DNA of 64,000 bases from Lysobacterales bacterium 15-68-25 (GTDB lineage Bacteria > Pseudomonadota > Gammaproteobacteria > Xanthomonadales > Rhodanobacteraceae), in the NCBI GenBank assembly GCA_002279065.1, contig NCKB01000009.1, positions 186,001 through 250,000 on the forward strand, read 5' to 3'. Below are positions 27,821-35,917 of this stretch, piece by piece. The notes beneath the pieces are model-generated. The model ran no database searches. It was not told the origin of the DNA and was given only the letters and a program-made list of their open reading frames with translations. The translations under genes were made by a program, and so were the position numbers. How positions within the stretch are numbered: position 1 is the first letter of the stretch; the number at the start of each line of letters is the position of its first letter.

Positions 27821-27849
27821 AAAGCCCCCCGCATGTGGGGGCTTTTTTA
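27821..27849 (+). terminator. Intrinsic terminator after the H-NS-like gene
   Basis: AAAGCCCCC and GGGGGCTTTTTT arms with an 8-nt loop (CGCATGTG), followed by a T run. A second hairpin, GGCCCC with GGGGCC, lies 20 bp on. Confidence 0.9.
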
Positions 27850-27888
27850 TGCCCAAAAGAAAGGCCCCAACCGTGAAGCTGGGGCCTT

Positions 27889-27899
27889 GGGGGGGGGGG
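27889..27899 (+). repeat. Run of 11 G residues
   Basis: A mononucleotide G tract directly between a GGCCCC/GGGGCC hairpin and a TTGACA hexamer (27,900-27,905). Such tracts slip during replication and could change promoter spacing, but no downstream gene is convincing; an assembly artefact is possible. Confidence 0.6.
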
Positions 27900-28413
27900 T
27901 TGACAGTTTGATAAACCACTGTATCCCTAGATATAAGGCTTTCCGAATAACCAGTTCGAGAAAGCGAGCGTCAAATGAAAAAGATGATGGAAGCAAAATC
28001 CAACGCCCAGGCAAAGCCCCTTAGATTCACCATACAAGGCTTTTGGAAGTTGGCAAGCCCCCTCCCCGTCTTCATTCAACGTCTCGCCTTTTGAACCTCA
28101 TTCGAGAAGTCTGCGGGCCAGGTGCTATGCGTCCAGGGCGCTGAAAGTCGGTGTTTTCCGATCGTCTCAACGTGACGGCATAACCCTACACGATTCTCAT
28201 CTGGCACAAGGATGAAGGTTCATTTTCATGCTTGGTCAAACCGCGCCGGAACCCATGTAAACGGGAAGGAATAAAGCACCGTGGAAAGTGGGGTCGCATG
28301 ATAGATGTCCATGCGGCGAATGGGGGTAACCACCGGCACCGGAGAGGCACCCATCGGAAGATGGCAGGGGGAACCCGGAACGTGTGGTGTTGGCGCACCA
28401 TGAATCCCCCTTA

Positions 28414-28439
28414 CCAAACATCGCGCCGATGATGTTTGG
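28414..28439. repeat. Perfect 9-bp inverted repeat
   Basis: CCAAACATC and GATGTTTGG are separated by GCGCCGAT. Not followed by a T run, so an operator, a relaxase-type hairpin or part of a structured RNA is likelier than a terminator. Confidence 0.6.
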
Positions 28440-28602
28440 CTCCAACGGTCAATCCCGTGGAGACCAAGGCCAACTGGATACCCCCCGTGGGTAGGGGCAA
28501 ACGTGAACACAGAGCCCCGGAGGCATGAGTAAAGCAATCACCCCTGCGATGTCGCTTCGCGCTTTGGCTATGGCCGCTTCGCGCTTAGACCAATGCCCCC
28601 TT

Positions 28603-28636
28603 CCGCCGGACGTCCCCCAGGGGACTGGCGGTTTTT
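28603..28636 (+). terminator. Strong hairpin followed by T run
   Basis: CCGCC pairs with GGCGG and, inside it, GTCCCC pairs with GGGGAC. TTTTT follows directly. This has the form of an intrinsic terminator, though no gene is identified before it; it may end a non-coding transcript from the hairpin-rich region. Confidence 0.55.
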
Positions 28637-28700
28637 GGGGAAAGGTCTTTCGCCGTTGGCGCCTGAGGCCTGGTTCGGTCCTTACCTGGCCACAGCACAA

Positions 28701-28807
28701 GCCGCTGAGGCGGTTTGCCCTCTTCCCATATATCTCCCCCCTTGGGGGGATGGGGGGGTGTGATGGAACAAGGCGCTGAGGCGCCATGACCTAAGCCGCT
28801 GGGGCGG
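28701..28807. repeat. Three related short hairpins
   Basis: GCCGCTGAGGCGG (28,701-28,713), GGCGCTGAGGCGCC (28,772-28,785) and GCCGCTGGGGCGG (28,795-28,807) share a 4-nt TGRG loop and keep pairing although the stem bases differ. A CCCCCC/GGGGGG hairpin lies between the first two. Covarying stems suggest selection on structure. Confidence 0.6.
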
Positions 28808-29011
28808 TAAGAACAGGCAAGACACACCCACCGCACAAGATCCCTTGATGTCAGAAGCCTTAGAGCTTGAGGGAAGAACCAACCTGCACAACCTACACAG
28901 CTCGATTTCAGGTAAGGGAAGAGCCAACCCAAGAGCACATGAAGAAGAGAGGACTTCGAGGAGAAGGTGTGTTGGTTGTGTATGCTGTTCCAACGGCGGC
29001 GCGGCGCCGAT

Positions 29012-29023
29012 TCGAACGTTCGA
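29012..29023. promoter_or_regulatory. Perfect 12-bp palindrome, candidate operator
   Basis: TCGAACGTTCGA lies 13 bp before the chosen start of the HTH gene, where a bound repressor would block transcription or initiation. Autoregulation by the HTH protein is a natural hypothesis. Confidence 0.5.
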
Positions 29024-29036
29024 TGAGGGTGTGAAG

Positions 29037-29777
29037 ATGGTGGGACTGACTGAGCTTGGCCGTGCCATCTCTGAGACCTGGCCCCAAGGCAGTGACGACT
29101 ACATTACGCACCAGAAGTTGCTTGGCGTGGCCGAGTATGTGCCCACCATCGCAGAGCAGATCCGCGCCAACATCATCGACCGCTTGAACGCAGAGGGCAG
29201 AGCATGGGTCACCCTCCCCCAGGCTTGCGTGGTCTTGGGTGTCACGCGCCAAACACTTACCAGGAACCGCGAGGCCTGGGCCACCAAGCATGGTCAGGGG
29301 TGGCACAAGGGAACAAGCAAGAACAGCCCTGTGCTCTTCTCGATGGAGTGGCTCAGAATCGTGAAGGCCAAGGAACTGAGCGAGGGTGAGCCCGAGGACG
29401 CATTCGAAGCGAACAAGGGCGAGTGGCGTCACCTTCGAGGCCTGAACGCGCTGAACAAGATGGTCCAGGTGCTCATGTCATCGGGAGGCAAAGTCGAGGA
29501 CATCGTGGTCACGGGCCTCTCGGCAGAAGCGTCCAAAGCTCTTCGCGCGGCGGGCATGTTCGTCAAGCGCATGCCATTGCTTGCCGCTCTCACCCAACAC
29601 CCTTGGGCCAACAGCAAGCGCCTGGCTGAGTTTGAGGCGTGGTTCGAGCACCAGGTCAGTCTGATCAGGCAGCGAATCGACCAGATGAAGGCTCAGGGTG
29701 AGCAGCAGCGAATCGAGGGCTTGCGCATGAAGGCCTTGGGTCCGAAGACCCCACGCAAAAGCAAATCGACCCTCTAA
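29037..29777 (+). CDS. HTH DNA-binding protein of unknown role
   Basis: A 246-residue, probably cytosolic protein. Residues 55-90 contain a helix-turn-helix-like segment (TLPQACVVLGVTRQTLTRNR) and the rest is mostly helical with a basic C-terminus. I chose ATG 29037 (MVGLTELGRAI) over an upstream start at 28,845 because the upstream part is Cys/Arg-rich and crosses the palindrome. It precedes the replication helicase block, so a control, partition or replication role is plausible, but I do not recognise the family. Confidence 0.65.
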   Translation: MVGLTELGRAISETWPQGSDDYITHQKLLGVAEYVPTIAEQIRANIIDRLNAEGRAWVTLPQACVVLGVTRQTLTRNREAWATKHGQGWHKGTSKNSPVLFSMEWLRIVKAKELSEGEPEDAFEANKGEWRHLRGLNALNKMVQVLMSSGGKVEDIVVTGLSAEASKALRAAGMFVKRMPLLAALTQHPWANSKRLAEFEAWFEHQVSLIRQRIDQMKAQGEQQRIEGLRMKALGPKTPRKSKSTL

Positions 29778-29868
29778 GTCAACAAGCACTTAGGGCGAAT
29801 GTGGGAACTGTTCCCACGCCAAGACCCAGCGATGAATAGCTTAGGCGTCGCTTGGCGGGTGTCGTGAC

Positions 29869-29905
29869 TTGACAGAACGCAAAACCTTTTTAGGGTGAAA
29901 GGAGT
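29869..29905 (+). promoter_or_regulatory. Element promoter module, copy 1
   Basis: TTGACA followed by GAACGCAAAACC and a TAGGGTGAA block, 60 bp before the next gene. It matches the module repeated through the element: -35 TTGACA, conserved spacer, weak -10-like hexamer with A at position 2 and T at position 6 after 16 bp. Confidence 0.75.
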
Positions 29906-29928
29906 TCTTTCACTACAAAGGTATCGCT

Positions 29929-30123
29929 ATGTCAAAGCAAGACCCCATTCAAGATTTCAAGCCATCGATTACGCCTCGAAGCCGTCTGGTGGACAAGTCA
30001 TTGTTCGTTCGGATTGGCCAACGGGAAAAGCAGCTCTTCGAAGAAAAAGCAACAAAGCTAGGGTATTCGCCCTCGGCCTTGGCACGTGCGCTCATCGAAG
30101 AGTTTCTAAAACAACCCAGCTAA
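29929..30123 (+). CDS. Small ribbon-helix-helix-like protein
   Basis: A 64-residue protein with the pattern SLFVRIGQREKQLFEEKATK then GYSPSALARALIEEFL, resembling a beta strand plus two helices of the MetJ/Arc fold. Such proteins bind operators as dimers of strands. It stands behind promoter module copy 1 and just before the replication helicase gene. It is a candidate regulator of the repeated promoters, a guess from fold and position only. Confidence 0.65.
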   Translation: MSKQDPIQDFKPSITPRSRLVDKSLFVRIGQREKQLFEEKATKLGYSPSALARALIEEFLKQPS

Positions 30124-30202
30124 TCGGCGCGAAGTCTTTATCCAAGCAAGCGGGCCTCTCCATTGGGCAGGCCCATGGATTCGATTTGCTTGGAGATAGC
30201 TC

Positions 30203-31609
30203 ATGGCCTTCAAAACCAAAGCCTCAGCCCCGAAGCCGAAGAAGACCGAGCACAGCGTCGAGACGATTTTTTGTCAGGCCTATTTGAAAAAGCCCGATTG
30301 GGCTTGCGAGTGGACCGACAAGAACTCTCCCGCACTCATGCGCCGTTGGAACGGACAGTTTTGGGAGATGGTCACCCCCACGGAGCTTCGGATGGAAGCC
30401 ACCGACTGGCTCATGAAGAACGCACCCGACAAGCACAGCGCACGGCGGGCAACCTCATGTGCCGAAACGCTGCTGGACCACATGGCGAGGAACAAGCCGC
30501 TCATCCAGCCTCAGACCAAGGATGTGGTGGTCTCCACCCCTGGCGGCTACATCCACATCGACCCCCAGGGTGTCATTCGGGTCAAGAAGCCTGACAGGTC
30601 TCTTGGCGTCACGCATGGGATCACCTTGTCGGTGTCGACTCAGCCTGGTGCGATTCATCAGCCCAAGCCCCTCGACCCCAGCTCCAAGCTCGGGAAAATG
30701 TTGGCCTATGCCCACCCTGATTCTGAGGTGTTGGCCTTCGTCCAAGAGCAGTGCGGAGCTGTGCTCTGGCCCGGTTCTCTGAGTCAAGCCGCCTGGTGGT
30801 TCGGTGTGCCAGCGGCCAGTAAGTCGACGCTGGCTGAAATGGTGGCCTCGGTCTCTCGCCAGACCGTGCGTTTGAACTTGAAGCAGCTCAACAAAGACTT
30901 TGGCCTGGAAGGGTTGCTGGGAGCGAACCTGGTGCTTGTGGATGAAGCCGATGGCGGAAGGATTTCCGACGAATCCATTTTCAAGACGCTGGTTACGGGC
31001 AACGGAGCTTCCGTCAATCGGAAGCACGAGAAGATGGTCCACAACTATCACTCCCAGGCCAAGTGGATCATCTCGTGTAACGACGCACCATTCATCCGTG
31101 ACAAGTCGGGAGCTGTCGAACGACGCTTGGGCATTGTCGAGTGGTGCCATGCGGTGCCCGAATCAGAACGAGTGACCGCATATCACAAGGTGCTCTTGGA
31201 CGAGGAAGGCGAACAGTTCTTGGATTGGCTCTTGGAAGGGCTGGTCCGAATCATCAAACGCGGCGGCAAGATGATGGAGCAGAGCCAGCGCCCGATGGCT
31301 CTTCGGAATCTTGGCGAGAGCATTCGTTTGGAGACCGATTCGGTGATGGCCTGGACCAAGGATGTGGGACTGGTTCATTCGCCCACCAGCAAGGCCAGCA
31401 AGAACGACGTTTATGCCCACTATGCCGAATGGTGTCAGGACGCTCAGCGTGAGCCCTTGGACCGCGATGTGTTTTGGCGGCAGTTGAAGGGCCGGCGCTA
31501 TGTCGAGGGATGGAATGGAGGAGACACGCAGCAGAGCGTGAATGGGCGGCGAGTTCGGATGGTGCCCTTCAAAGCCAAGGAGGCATTGGTCAGTCGGAAG
31601 TTGTATTGA
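30203..31609 (+). CDS. SF3 (D5-like) replication helicase
   Basis: A 468-residue AAA-like helicase of the phage/plasmid D5/P4-alpha type. The Walker A loop is GVPAASKST (about 200-208), an atypical form lacking the central GxG; Walker B is NLVLVDEADGG (about 241-251); motif C with its polar Asn is KWIISCNDAP (about 290); and the Arg finger is in SGAVERRLGI. A C-terminal winged-helix-like part follows (about 390-468). It likely drives element replication. No primase active site is visible in the short N-terminus. Confidence 0.82.
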   Translation: MAFKTKASAPKPKKTEHSVETIFCQAYLKKPDWACEWTDKNSPALMRRWNGQFWEMVTPTELRMEATDWLMKNAPDKHSARRATSCAETLLDHMARNKPLIQPQTKDVVVSTPGGYIHIDPQGVIRVKKPDRSLGVTHGITLSVSTQPGAIHQPKPLDPSSKLGKMLAYAHPDSEVLAFVQEQCGAVLWPGSLSQAAWWFGVPAASKSTLAEMVASVSRQTVRLNLKQLNKDFGLEGLLGANLVLVDEADGGRISDESIFKTLVTGNGASVNRKHEKMVHNYHSQAKWIISCNDAPFIRDKSGAVERRLGIVEWCHAVPESERVTAYHKVLLDEEGEQFLDWLLEGLVRIIKRGGKMMEQSQRPMALRNLGESIRLETDSVMAWTKDVGLVHSPTSKASKNDVYAHYAEWCQDAQREPLDRDVFWRQLKGRRYVEGWNGGDTQQSVNGRRVRMVPFKAKEALVSRKLY

Positions 31610-31651
31610 ACGGCTCTTTGGGAACACATGGATGTGAACCCAAGGGTCATC

Positions 31652-31688
31652 TTGACAGAACGCAAATCCTCGCCAAGGTGGAAGGTAT
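31652..31688 (+). promoter_or_regulatory. Element promoter module, copy 2 (relaxase)
   Basis: TTGACAGAACGCAAATCC then TCGCCAAGGTGGAAGGTA, 69 bp before the relaxase start. Very close to the copies at 35,860 and 40,881. Confidence 0.8.
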
Positions 31689-31720
31689 GAATCCCTTGTT
31701 AAACGCGTTCTTAAACGACC

Positions 31721-34441
31721 ATGCTCACTGTCACTGCGATTACACCCAAAGGCTCGAAAGAAGGAGGCAACCACCTTGCCTACCTTTTGGCTGTCGAATA
31801 TCTCCGCGATGAGCACGGACATGAAATCACCGCGTCCACCTGGGCCGGGTCACTGACCGAAAAGCTGGGACTTCAAGCAGGACAAGAAGCCGACCCCGAG
31901 GTGATGAAGCTCTTGGCCGATGGCTATGGTCCTGAGGGCAAACACCAAAAGCTTCGAAACAGTGCGGGCAATGGACGGTCAGGACATGACCTGACATTCA
32001 GTCCTCCCAAGCCCGTTTCTGAGGCGATGGGTCTGGCCTTCGCGGAAGGTGACCAGGAGATGGTCGCCAAGATCATCGAGGCGAGCAGGAAGGCCGTGGA
32101 AGCCACGTTGAAGCAGGCCGAAGAATGGAAGCTCTTGGAGGTCAAGCGAGGCAAGGATGGGGTTCATCGACATGCCAGTGAAGGCCTCTTGGCGTCGGTC
32201 CACACACACCTGGCGAACCGAAATCTCGAACCCGACCTTCATCACCACGTGCTCCTCTTCAACGTCGGCTTTGCCGAAGGCAAATGGGGCGGGAACGAGA
32301 CGGATGTCCTCTGCTCGCACACCACCGCCCTAGACAAGCTCTACTTGGCCGAGACGGTGAAAAACCTTCAACAGCTCGGGTTCGGCGTGGAGAAGAAATA
32401 TGGCGTGGATGGTCTGGGCAATCAGACCGGAATCGACAGCTTCACGCTGACGGGCATGCCGGACTATTTGTGCGAGAAGCATTCGACCCGACGCCAAGAG
32501 GTCTTGGCCTACAAGGAAGCTCATCCTGGTGCGAAAGACGCGGCCTTGAAGACCCGCAAGCACAAGGACGAGCCCACCCTTCATGAGATGGCGGACGCCT
32601 GGAAAGAAGACTTCAAGCTGTTCGAACAGGAAAAGCCTGGTCTGGTGCCGAAGGTCCGGGATTTGCTGGGCAGAGAATCGAACATCAAGCCCATCAACGA
32701 TGAGGAGATGTTCGACAAGCTTCATCGAAACGAAGCCGTCATCACCAGGAACACATTGGTCGCCCGCATTGCGATGGAACGGCCAGACCTGGGCATTGCG
32801 GGTGTGACCAGAGAGCTGGACCGTATCGACAAGCACCCTGAGATCGTCCACATCCAGCCCGAGCATTCGCAGGGCAAGAAGCTCTTCCCTTCCCTTCGCC
32901 ACACGCTTGGCCGTTGGTCGACCAAGGGCATGGTCCAGATGGAGCAAGACACGCTTGCTCTTGCGGTGTCGCATGCCCAAGACCAAGCCCACACCTTGGA
33001 CCGGCAATCGCTCAACGACCGCATGGACGCGTTCGAGAAGAAGCAGCAGGACACCAAGCCTGGCTTCGCGATGACCGACGAGCAAAGGAAGGCCGTGCTT
33101 CATGCGACCACCGAAGATGGCGCAGTGAAGATCATTCAAGGCCGTGCGGGGGTGGGAAAAACCACGACCAGCAAAGTCATCGTGGACGCATACAAGGACC
33201 AGGGTTACCAGGTGCTAGGCGCGTCGACTTCATGGCGCGCAGCGCAGCAGCTTTCGGTGGACTCAGGTGTCAATGGGATGGCCCTGGCCAAGCTCTTGAA
33301 GCAGGTTGAGAAAGGTGACTTGAAGCTCGATAGCAAGACCTTGCTGGTGGTGGACGAAGCCGGCATGGTCGACACGAAGACCAGCTATGAGGCGATGACG
33401 AAGGTCATCCAAGCCGGAGGCAAGGTCATTGCGATGGGGGATTTCCACCAGCTCCAAGCCGTGGGTGCGGGCGGCATGATGAGGTCACTCATCGACAAGG
33501 TGGGATGTGCGGAGGTCAACACCATCCGGCGTCAGAAGAACCAGGCCGACCGAGATACCGCCCAAGAGCTTTACACCGGCTACAAGCAAAAGCGCGGCAC
33601 ACGAGACCCACGGCAAGCTGCCGCATTGGGTCGGAAGGTGTTCGAGCGCATGGATAAGGCGGGCCAGATTGATAGACACGAATCGGCTGGCGATGCTGTG
33701 AAGGCGATGGCCAAGGACTACATCAAGAATCCTGACCGGCCAGAAGACAAGCTGGTCCTGGGCCTCGACAACGCGTCCGTGAAAGCACTCAACAAAGCCA
33801 TTCGCGAGGAGCGAAAGCAAGCCGGTGAGCTGGGCATGCGCGAGGTGATGGTCACGAGCAGAACCCGCTTAGGCGTCGAACAGTTGGCGATGGTCAAAGG
33901 TGACCGAATCCAGTTCAAGGAACGCTTGCGTGGAGGCCTGGCCGACAACGGTGAGTTGGGCACCCTCTTGAAGGTCTCCAAAGACCGATTTGGCGTGGCC
34001 ACGTTCGAGGTGAAGATGGATACACCAGACGCCAAAGGCAAAGAGCGAATCGTTCGTTTCAACGAGGTCGATACTCAGGCCATCACTCATGGGTATGCGG
34101 TGACCAACCATTCGGCCCAGGGATTGACGGTCAAGCATGTCCAAATGCTCGGCAACGCCAAGATGATGGACCAGCACGCGGCCCTGGTCGGATTCACCAG
34201 ACAGACCGACAGCTTCAAGCTCTACCTGGACAAGGACGACGAGCAAGACATCCAGCGGCGCATGGGCACGCAGCGATTGAAGGCGGTAGCCGTGGAAGAA
34301 GGAGTGACCCACAAGGCCCCTTCCCCATCGCCATTCGAGCGGCTCTTGAACCTGTTCAAGAAGCCAAAGCCGGAAGCAACGCCGAAGCTTCCCGAAGCCG
34401 AAACGCCGACACCCAAACCCAAACGCGGCGTGACGTTGTAG
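31721..34441 (+). CDS. MobF-family conjugative relaxase-helicase (TrwC/TraI-like)
   Basis: A 906-residue relaxase that nicks oriT, stays bound to the 5' end and unwinds the transferred strand. The N-terminal HUH domain has candidate catalytic tyrosines (Tyr21 and Tyr28 in AYLLAVEYL), the motif GHDLTFSPPKPVSEA and the metal-binding triad His174-His176 in LEPDLHHHVLL. The C-terminal half is an SF1 helicase with GRAGVGKTTTS (about 474), LLVVDEAGMVD and MGDFHQLQAVGAGG. The end is basic (TPKPKRGVTL). It is co-transcribed with the first ankyrin gene; the ribosome site is weak. Confidence 0.93.
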   Translation: MLTVTAITPKGSKEGGNHLAYLLAVEYLRDEHGHEITASTWAGSLTEKLGLQAGQEADPEVMKLLADGYGPEGKHQKLRNSAGNGRSGHDLTFSPPKPVSEAMGLAFAEGDQEMVAKIIEASRKAVEATLKQAEEWKLLEVKRGKDGVHRHASEGLLASVHTHLANRNLEPDLHHHVLLFNVGFAEGKWGGNETDVLCSHTTALDKLYLAETVKNLQQLGFGVEKKYGVDGLGNQTGIDSFTLTGMPDYLCEKHSTRRQEVLAYKEAHPGAKDAALKTRKHKDEPTLHEMADAWKEDFKLFEQEKPGLVPKVRDLLGRESNIKPINDEEMFDKLHRNEAVITRNTLVARIAMERPDLGIAGVTRELDRIDKHPEIVHIQPEHSQGKKLFPSLRHTLGRWSTKGMVQMEQDTLALAVSHAQDQAHTLDRQSLNDRMDAFEKKQQDTKPGFAMTDEQRKAVLHATTEDGAVKIIQGRAGVGKTTTSKVIVDAYKDQGYQVLGASTSWRAAQQLSVDSGVNGMALAKLLKQVEKGDLKLDSKTLLVVDEAGMVDTKTSYEAMTKVIQAGGKVIAMGDFHQLQAVGAGGMMRSLIDKVGCAEVNTIRRQKNQADRDTAQELYTGYKQKRGTRDPRQAAALGRKVFERMDKAGQIDRHESAGDAVKAMAKDYIKNPDRPEDKLVLGLDNASVKALNKAIREERKQAGELGMREVMVTSRTRLGVEQLAMVKGDRIQFKERLRGGLADNGELGTLLKVSKDRFGVATFEVKMDTPDAKGKERIVRFNEVDTQAITHGYAVTNHSAQGLTVKHVQMLGNAKMMDQHAALVGFTRQTDSFKLYLDKDDEQDIQRRMGTQRLKAVAVEEGVTHKAPSPSPFERLLNLFKKPKPEATPKLPEAETPTPKPKRGVTL

Positions 34442-34449
34442 GAGGCACC

Positions 34450-34959
34450 ATGGCGAGCAGTCTGACCGATATCGAACAACTCAATGACACCCTGGCCTGG
34501 GCCGCTTACCAGGGCTTTCAGAAGACCTGTGAGGTGCTTCTCAAAGCAGGTGCCCATCCCACCCTCTTAGCTCTCTCTGAGGCGCTCTCGCAAGGGCACC
34601 TGGCCTTGGCTGAGCAGCTCTTGGAAGCAGGCGCAGACCCAAACGGTGAAGGTCCTCGGGTGCTGTCGCTATGTGCGCTGACGGGAGACATCCCTGGCGC
34701 CTTGCTCTTGCTCCGAAACGGTGCGATTCCAAACAAGGACGCGCTGACCAGTGCCTCGATGGAAGGACACATCGAGATGGTCAAGGTGCTCTTGGATTGG
34801 GGAGCGAATCCTTGGAATGAGGAAGCCATCAACTACGCCAAAGGCGACCAGGACATTGAGCAAGCGATTTTGGCGTATCAAGAAGCGAACATCGTCCAGC
34901 GATTGATTGAAGAACATCAAACCTCAGAACCCGTTCCGTTTAAACGACATCGGCTTTAA
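34450..34959 (+). CDS. Ankyrin-repeat protein 1 with basic C-terminal tail
   Basis: A 169-residue protein 8 bp after the relaxase stop, with a strong AGGAGG ribosome site. About four ankyrin units cover residues 10-130, for example a TCEVLLKAGAHPTLLALSEA unit and LAEQLLEAGADPN. There is no signal peptide. The C-terminus reads EPVPFKRHRL, one of a family of short basic tails shared by unrelated proteins of this element. Being in the relaxase operon, it would be made when transfer is on. Confidence 0.85.
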   Translation: MASSLTDIEQLNDTLAWAAYQGFQKTCEVLLKAGAHPTLLALSEALSQGHLALAEQLLEAGADPNGEGPRVLSLCALTGDIPGALLLLRNGAIPNKDALTSASMEGHIEMVKVLLDWGANPWNEEAINYAKGDQDIEQAILAYQEANIVQRLIEEHQTSEPVPFKRHRL

Positions 34960-34965
34960 TCCATC

Positions 34966-35002
34966 TTGACAGAACGCAATCGTTGGGCATGGTGGAGTTA
35001 TC
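34966..35002 (+). promoter_or_regulatory. Element promoter module, copy 3
   Basis: TTGACAGAACGCAATCG followed by GGGCATGGTGGAGTTAT, 61 bp before ankyrin gene 2. Confidence 0.78.
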
Positions 35003-35026
35003 CCTCTTATTCCTAAGGAAATCATC

Positions 35027-35809
35027 ATGTCATCGAATTACATCACAGTGAATGCCAACGGAAAATCCTATAAAATATCTAACTTTGACGCCTATCTCCC
35101 AAGAGAGCCCGAAATCGACGGCGATATCGAAAATCATGACGGCTCAGTATCGAGAACGATTCAGTCAACTTTTCGCATTGAAGATGATGAATATGAGAAA
35201 GAGATAAACCATTTTTCATCCCTTGTAGTCCCTTTCAGTAATCGCGAAGAAGAAGTCCTTGCCATGTCTGGTGACTTTGATCTCATGAAAAGCAACACCG
35301 CTTACTTTTGGTCGGAAACCGATGACGAGACCGAGAGAGCCATCATGGAATACATCGAGGACGATAAGCCCGACGATATGACCCCGGAAGAGCGCGAAGC
35401 TTGGTCGCGAGACATGGAGGAAGCTGGAAGTCAGATCCACCAGTTTATAGGCCAAGATTCACAATATGGGCTATTGCCAGAAATCTCCAAAGAAGTCATG
35501 AGTGAGTTTATTTCTAACGCAGAGCCTTCCATGGTCGATGAATGGATTCAGCTCGGAGGAGATGTCAATGCTCACGATGGAGAACCATTAAGATCAGCAG
35601 GTCGATACGACAAGCCGGACATCGCTGAACACCTTCTTGCCGCAGGAGCAGAGCCCACCCTGGAAATCGCTCAACAGTCCAGAGGGGAAGCACAGGATTT
35701 GATTCAATCAAAGTATGAGCAAGACCTTTTGAGGCGGCACCTCCCCCAGGCTTCATCAGACCATACCCAAACTCCATCCATTCAACCATCACGAAGACCA
35801 AGACTCTAA
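35027..35809 (+). CDS. Ankyrin-repeat protein 2 with basic C-terminal tail
   Basis: A 260-residue protein with an acidic N-terminal region unlike its neighbours (residues 1-150) and two ankyrin units near the end (about 165-225, including GGDVNAHDGEPLRSAGR). The last 80 residues are a near copy of the next gene's: both have AEPTLEIAxQSRGxAQDLI and YEQDLLRRH. The protein ends PSRRPRL. It has its own promoter module and terminator, so it forms a self-contained cassette. Confidence 0.82.
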   Translation: MSSNYITVNANGKSYKISNFDAYLPREPEIDGDIENHDGSVSRTIQSTFRIEDDEYEKEINHFSSLVVPFSNREEEVLAMSGDFDLMKSNTAYFWSETDDETERAIMEYIEDDKPDDMTPEEREAWSRDMEEAGSQIHQFIGQDSQYGLLPEISKEVMSEFISNAEPSMVDEWIQLGGDVNAHDGEPLRSAGRYDKPDIAEHLLAAGAEPTLEIAQQSRGEAQDLIQSKYEQDLLRRHLPQASSDHTQTPSIQPSRRPRL

Positions 35810-35822
35810 GTCCAACAAGACC

Positions 35823-35851
35823 AAGCCCCCTTCATCGGGGGCTTTTCTTTT
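35823..35851 (+). terminator. Cassette terminator after ankyrin gene 2
   Basis: AGCCCCC and GGGGGCT arms with a TTCATC loop, then TTTCTTTT. The same stem and loop recur at 43,493, and weaker relatives at 36,805 and 37,989. Confidence 0.9.
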
Positions 35852-35859
35852 GGACCATC

Positions 35860-35896
35860 TTGACAGAACGCAAAGCCTCGCCATGGTGGAAGGTAG
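35860..35896 (+). promoter_or_regulatory. Element promoter module, copy 4
   Basis: TTGACAGAACGCAAAGCC then TCGCCATGGTGGAAGGTA, 58 bp before ankyrin gene 3. Best match to the module consensus. Confidence 0.82.
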
Positions 35897-35917
35897 AGCC
35901 ACACTGAGGATTCAACC

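Larger units (their letters stand above)
27850..29036. other. 1.2-kb gene-free, hairpin-rich region (candidate oriT, oriV or structured RNA)
   Basis: No open frame here has a good start, ribosome site or recognisable protein. Instead there are many inverted repeats: CGCATG/CATGCG (28,295-28,315), a 9-bp perfect pair CCAAACATC/GATGTTTGG (28,414-28,439), a strong compound hairpin at 28,603-28,631, and three related short hairpins at 28,701-28,807. The region sits between the integration/defence block and the replication and relaxase genes, where an origin of transfer or replication is expected. I could not identify a nic site. Confidence 0.5.

Noticed and set aside
27833-28024. A 63-codon frame after the H-NS-like gene
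   Set aside because: It starts inside the terminator and crosses the poly-G tract.
28701-28807. CRISPR array or integron attC sites in the repeated hairpins
   Set aside because: Units are too short and unevenly spaced, with no spacer structure, no cas genes and no attC-type R boxes.
28232-28938. Several open frames of 60-117 codons on both strands of the hairpin-rich region
   Set aside because: They overlap each other, lack ribosome sites and known motifs, and coincide with inverted repeats that give Pro/Gly-rich translations.
31687-31812. Short reading frame beginning MNPLLNAFLND before and overlapping the relaxase start
   Set aside because: Its ATG lies at the expected transcription start of the promoter module with no room for a ribosome site, so a leader peptide is unlikely.
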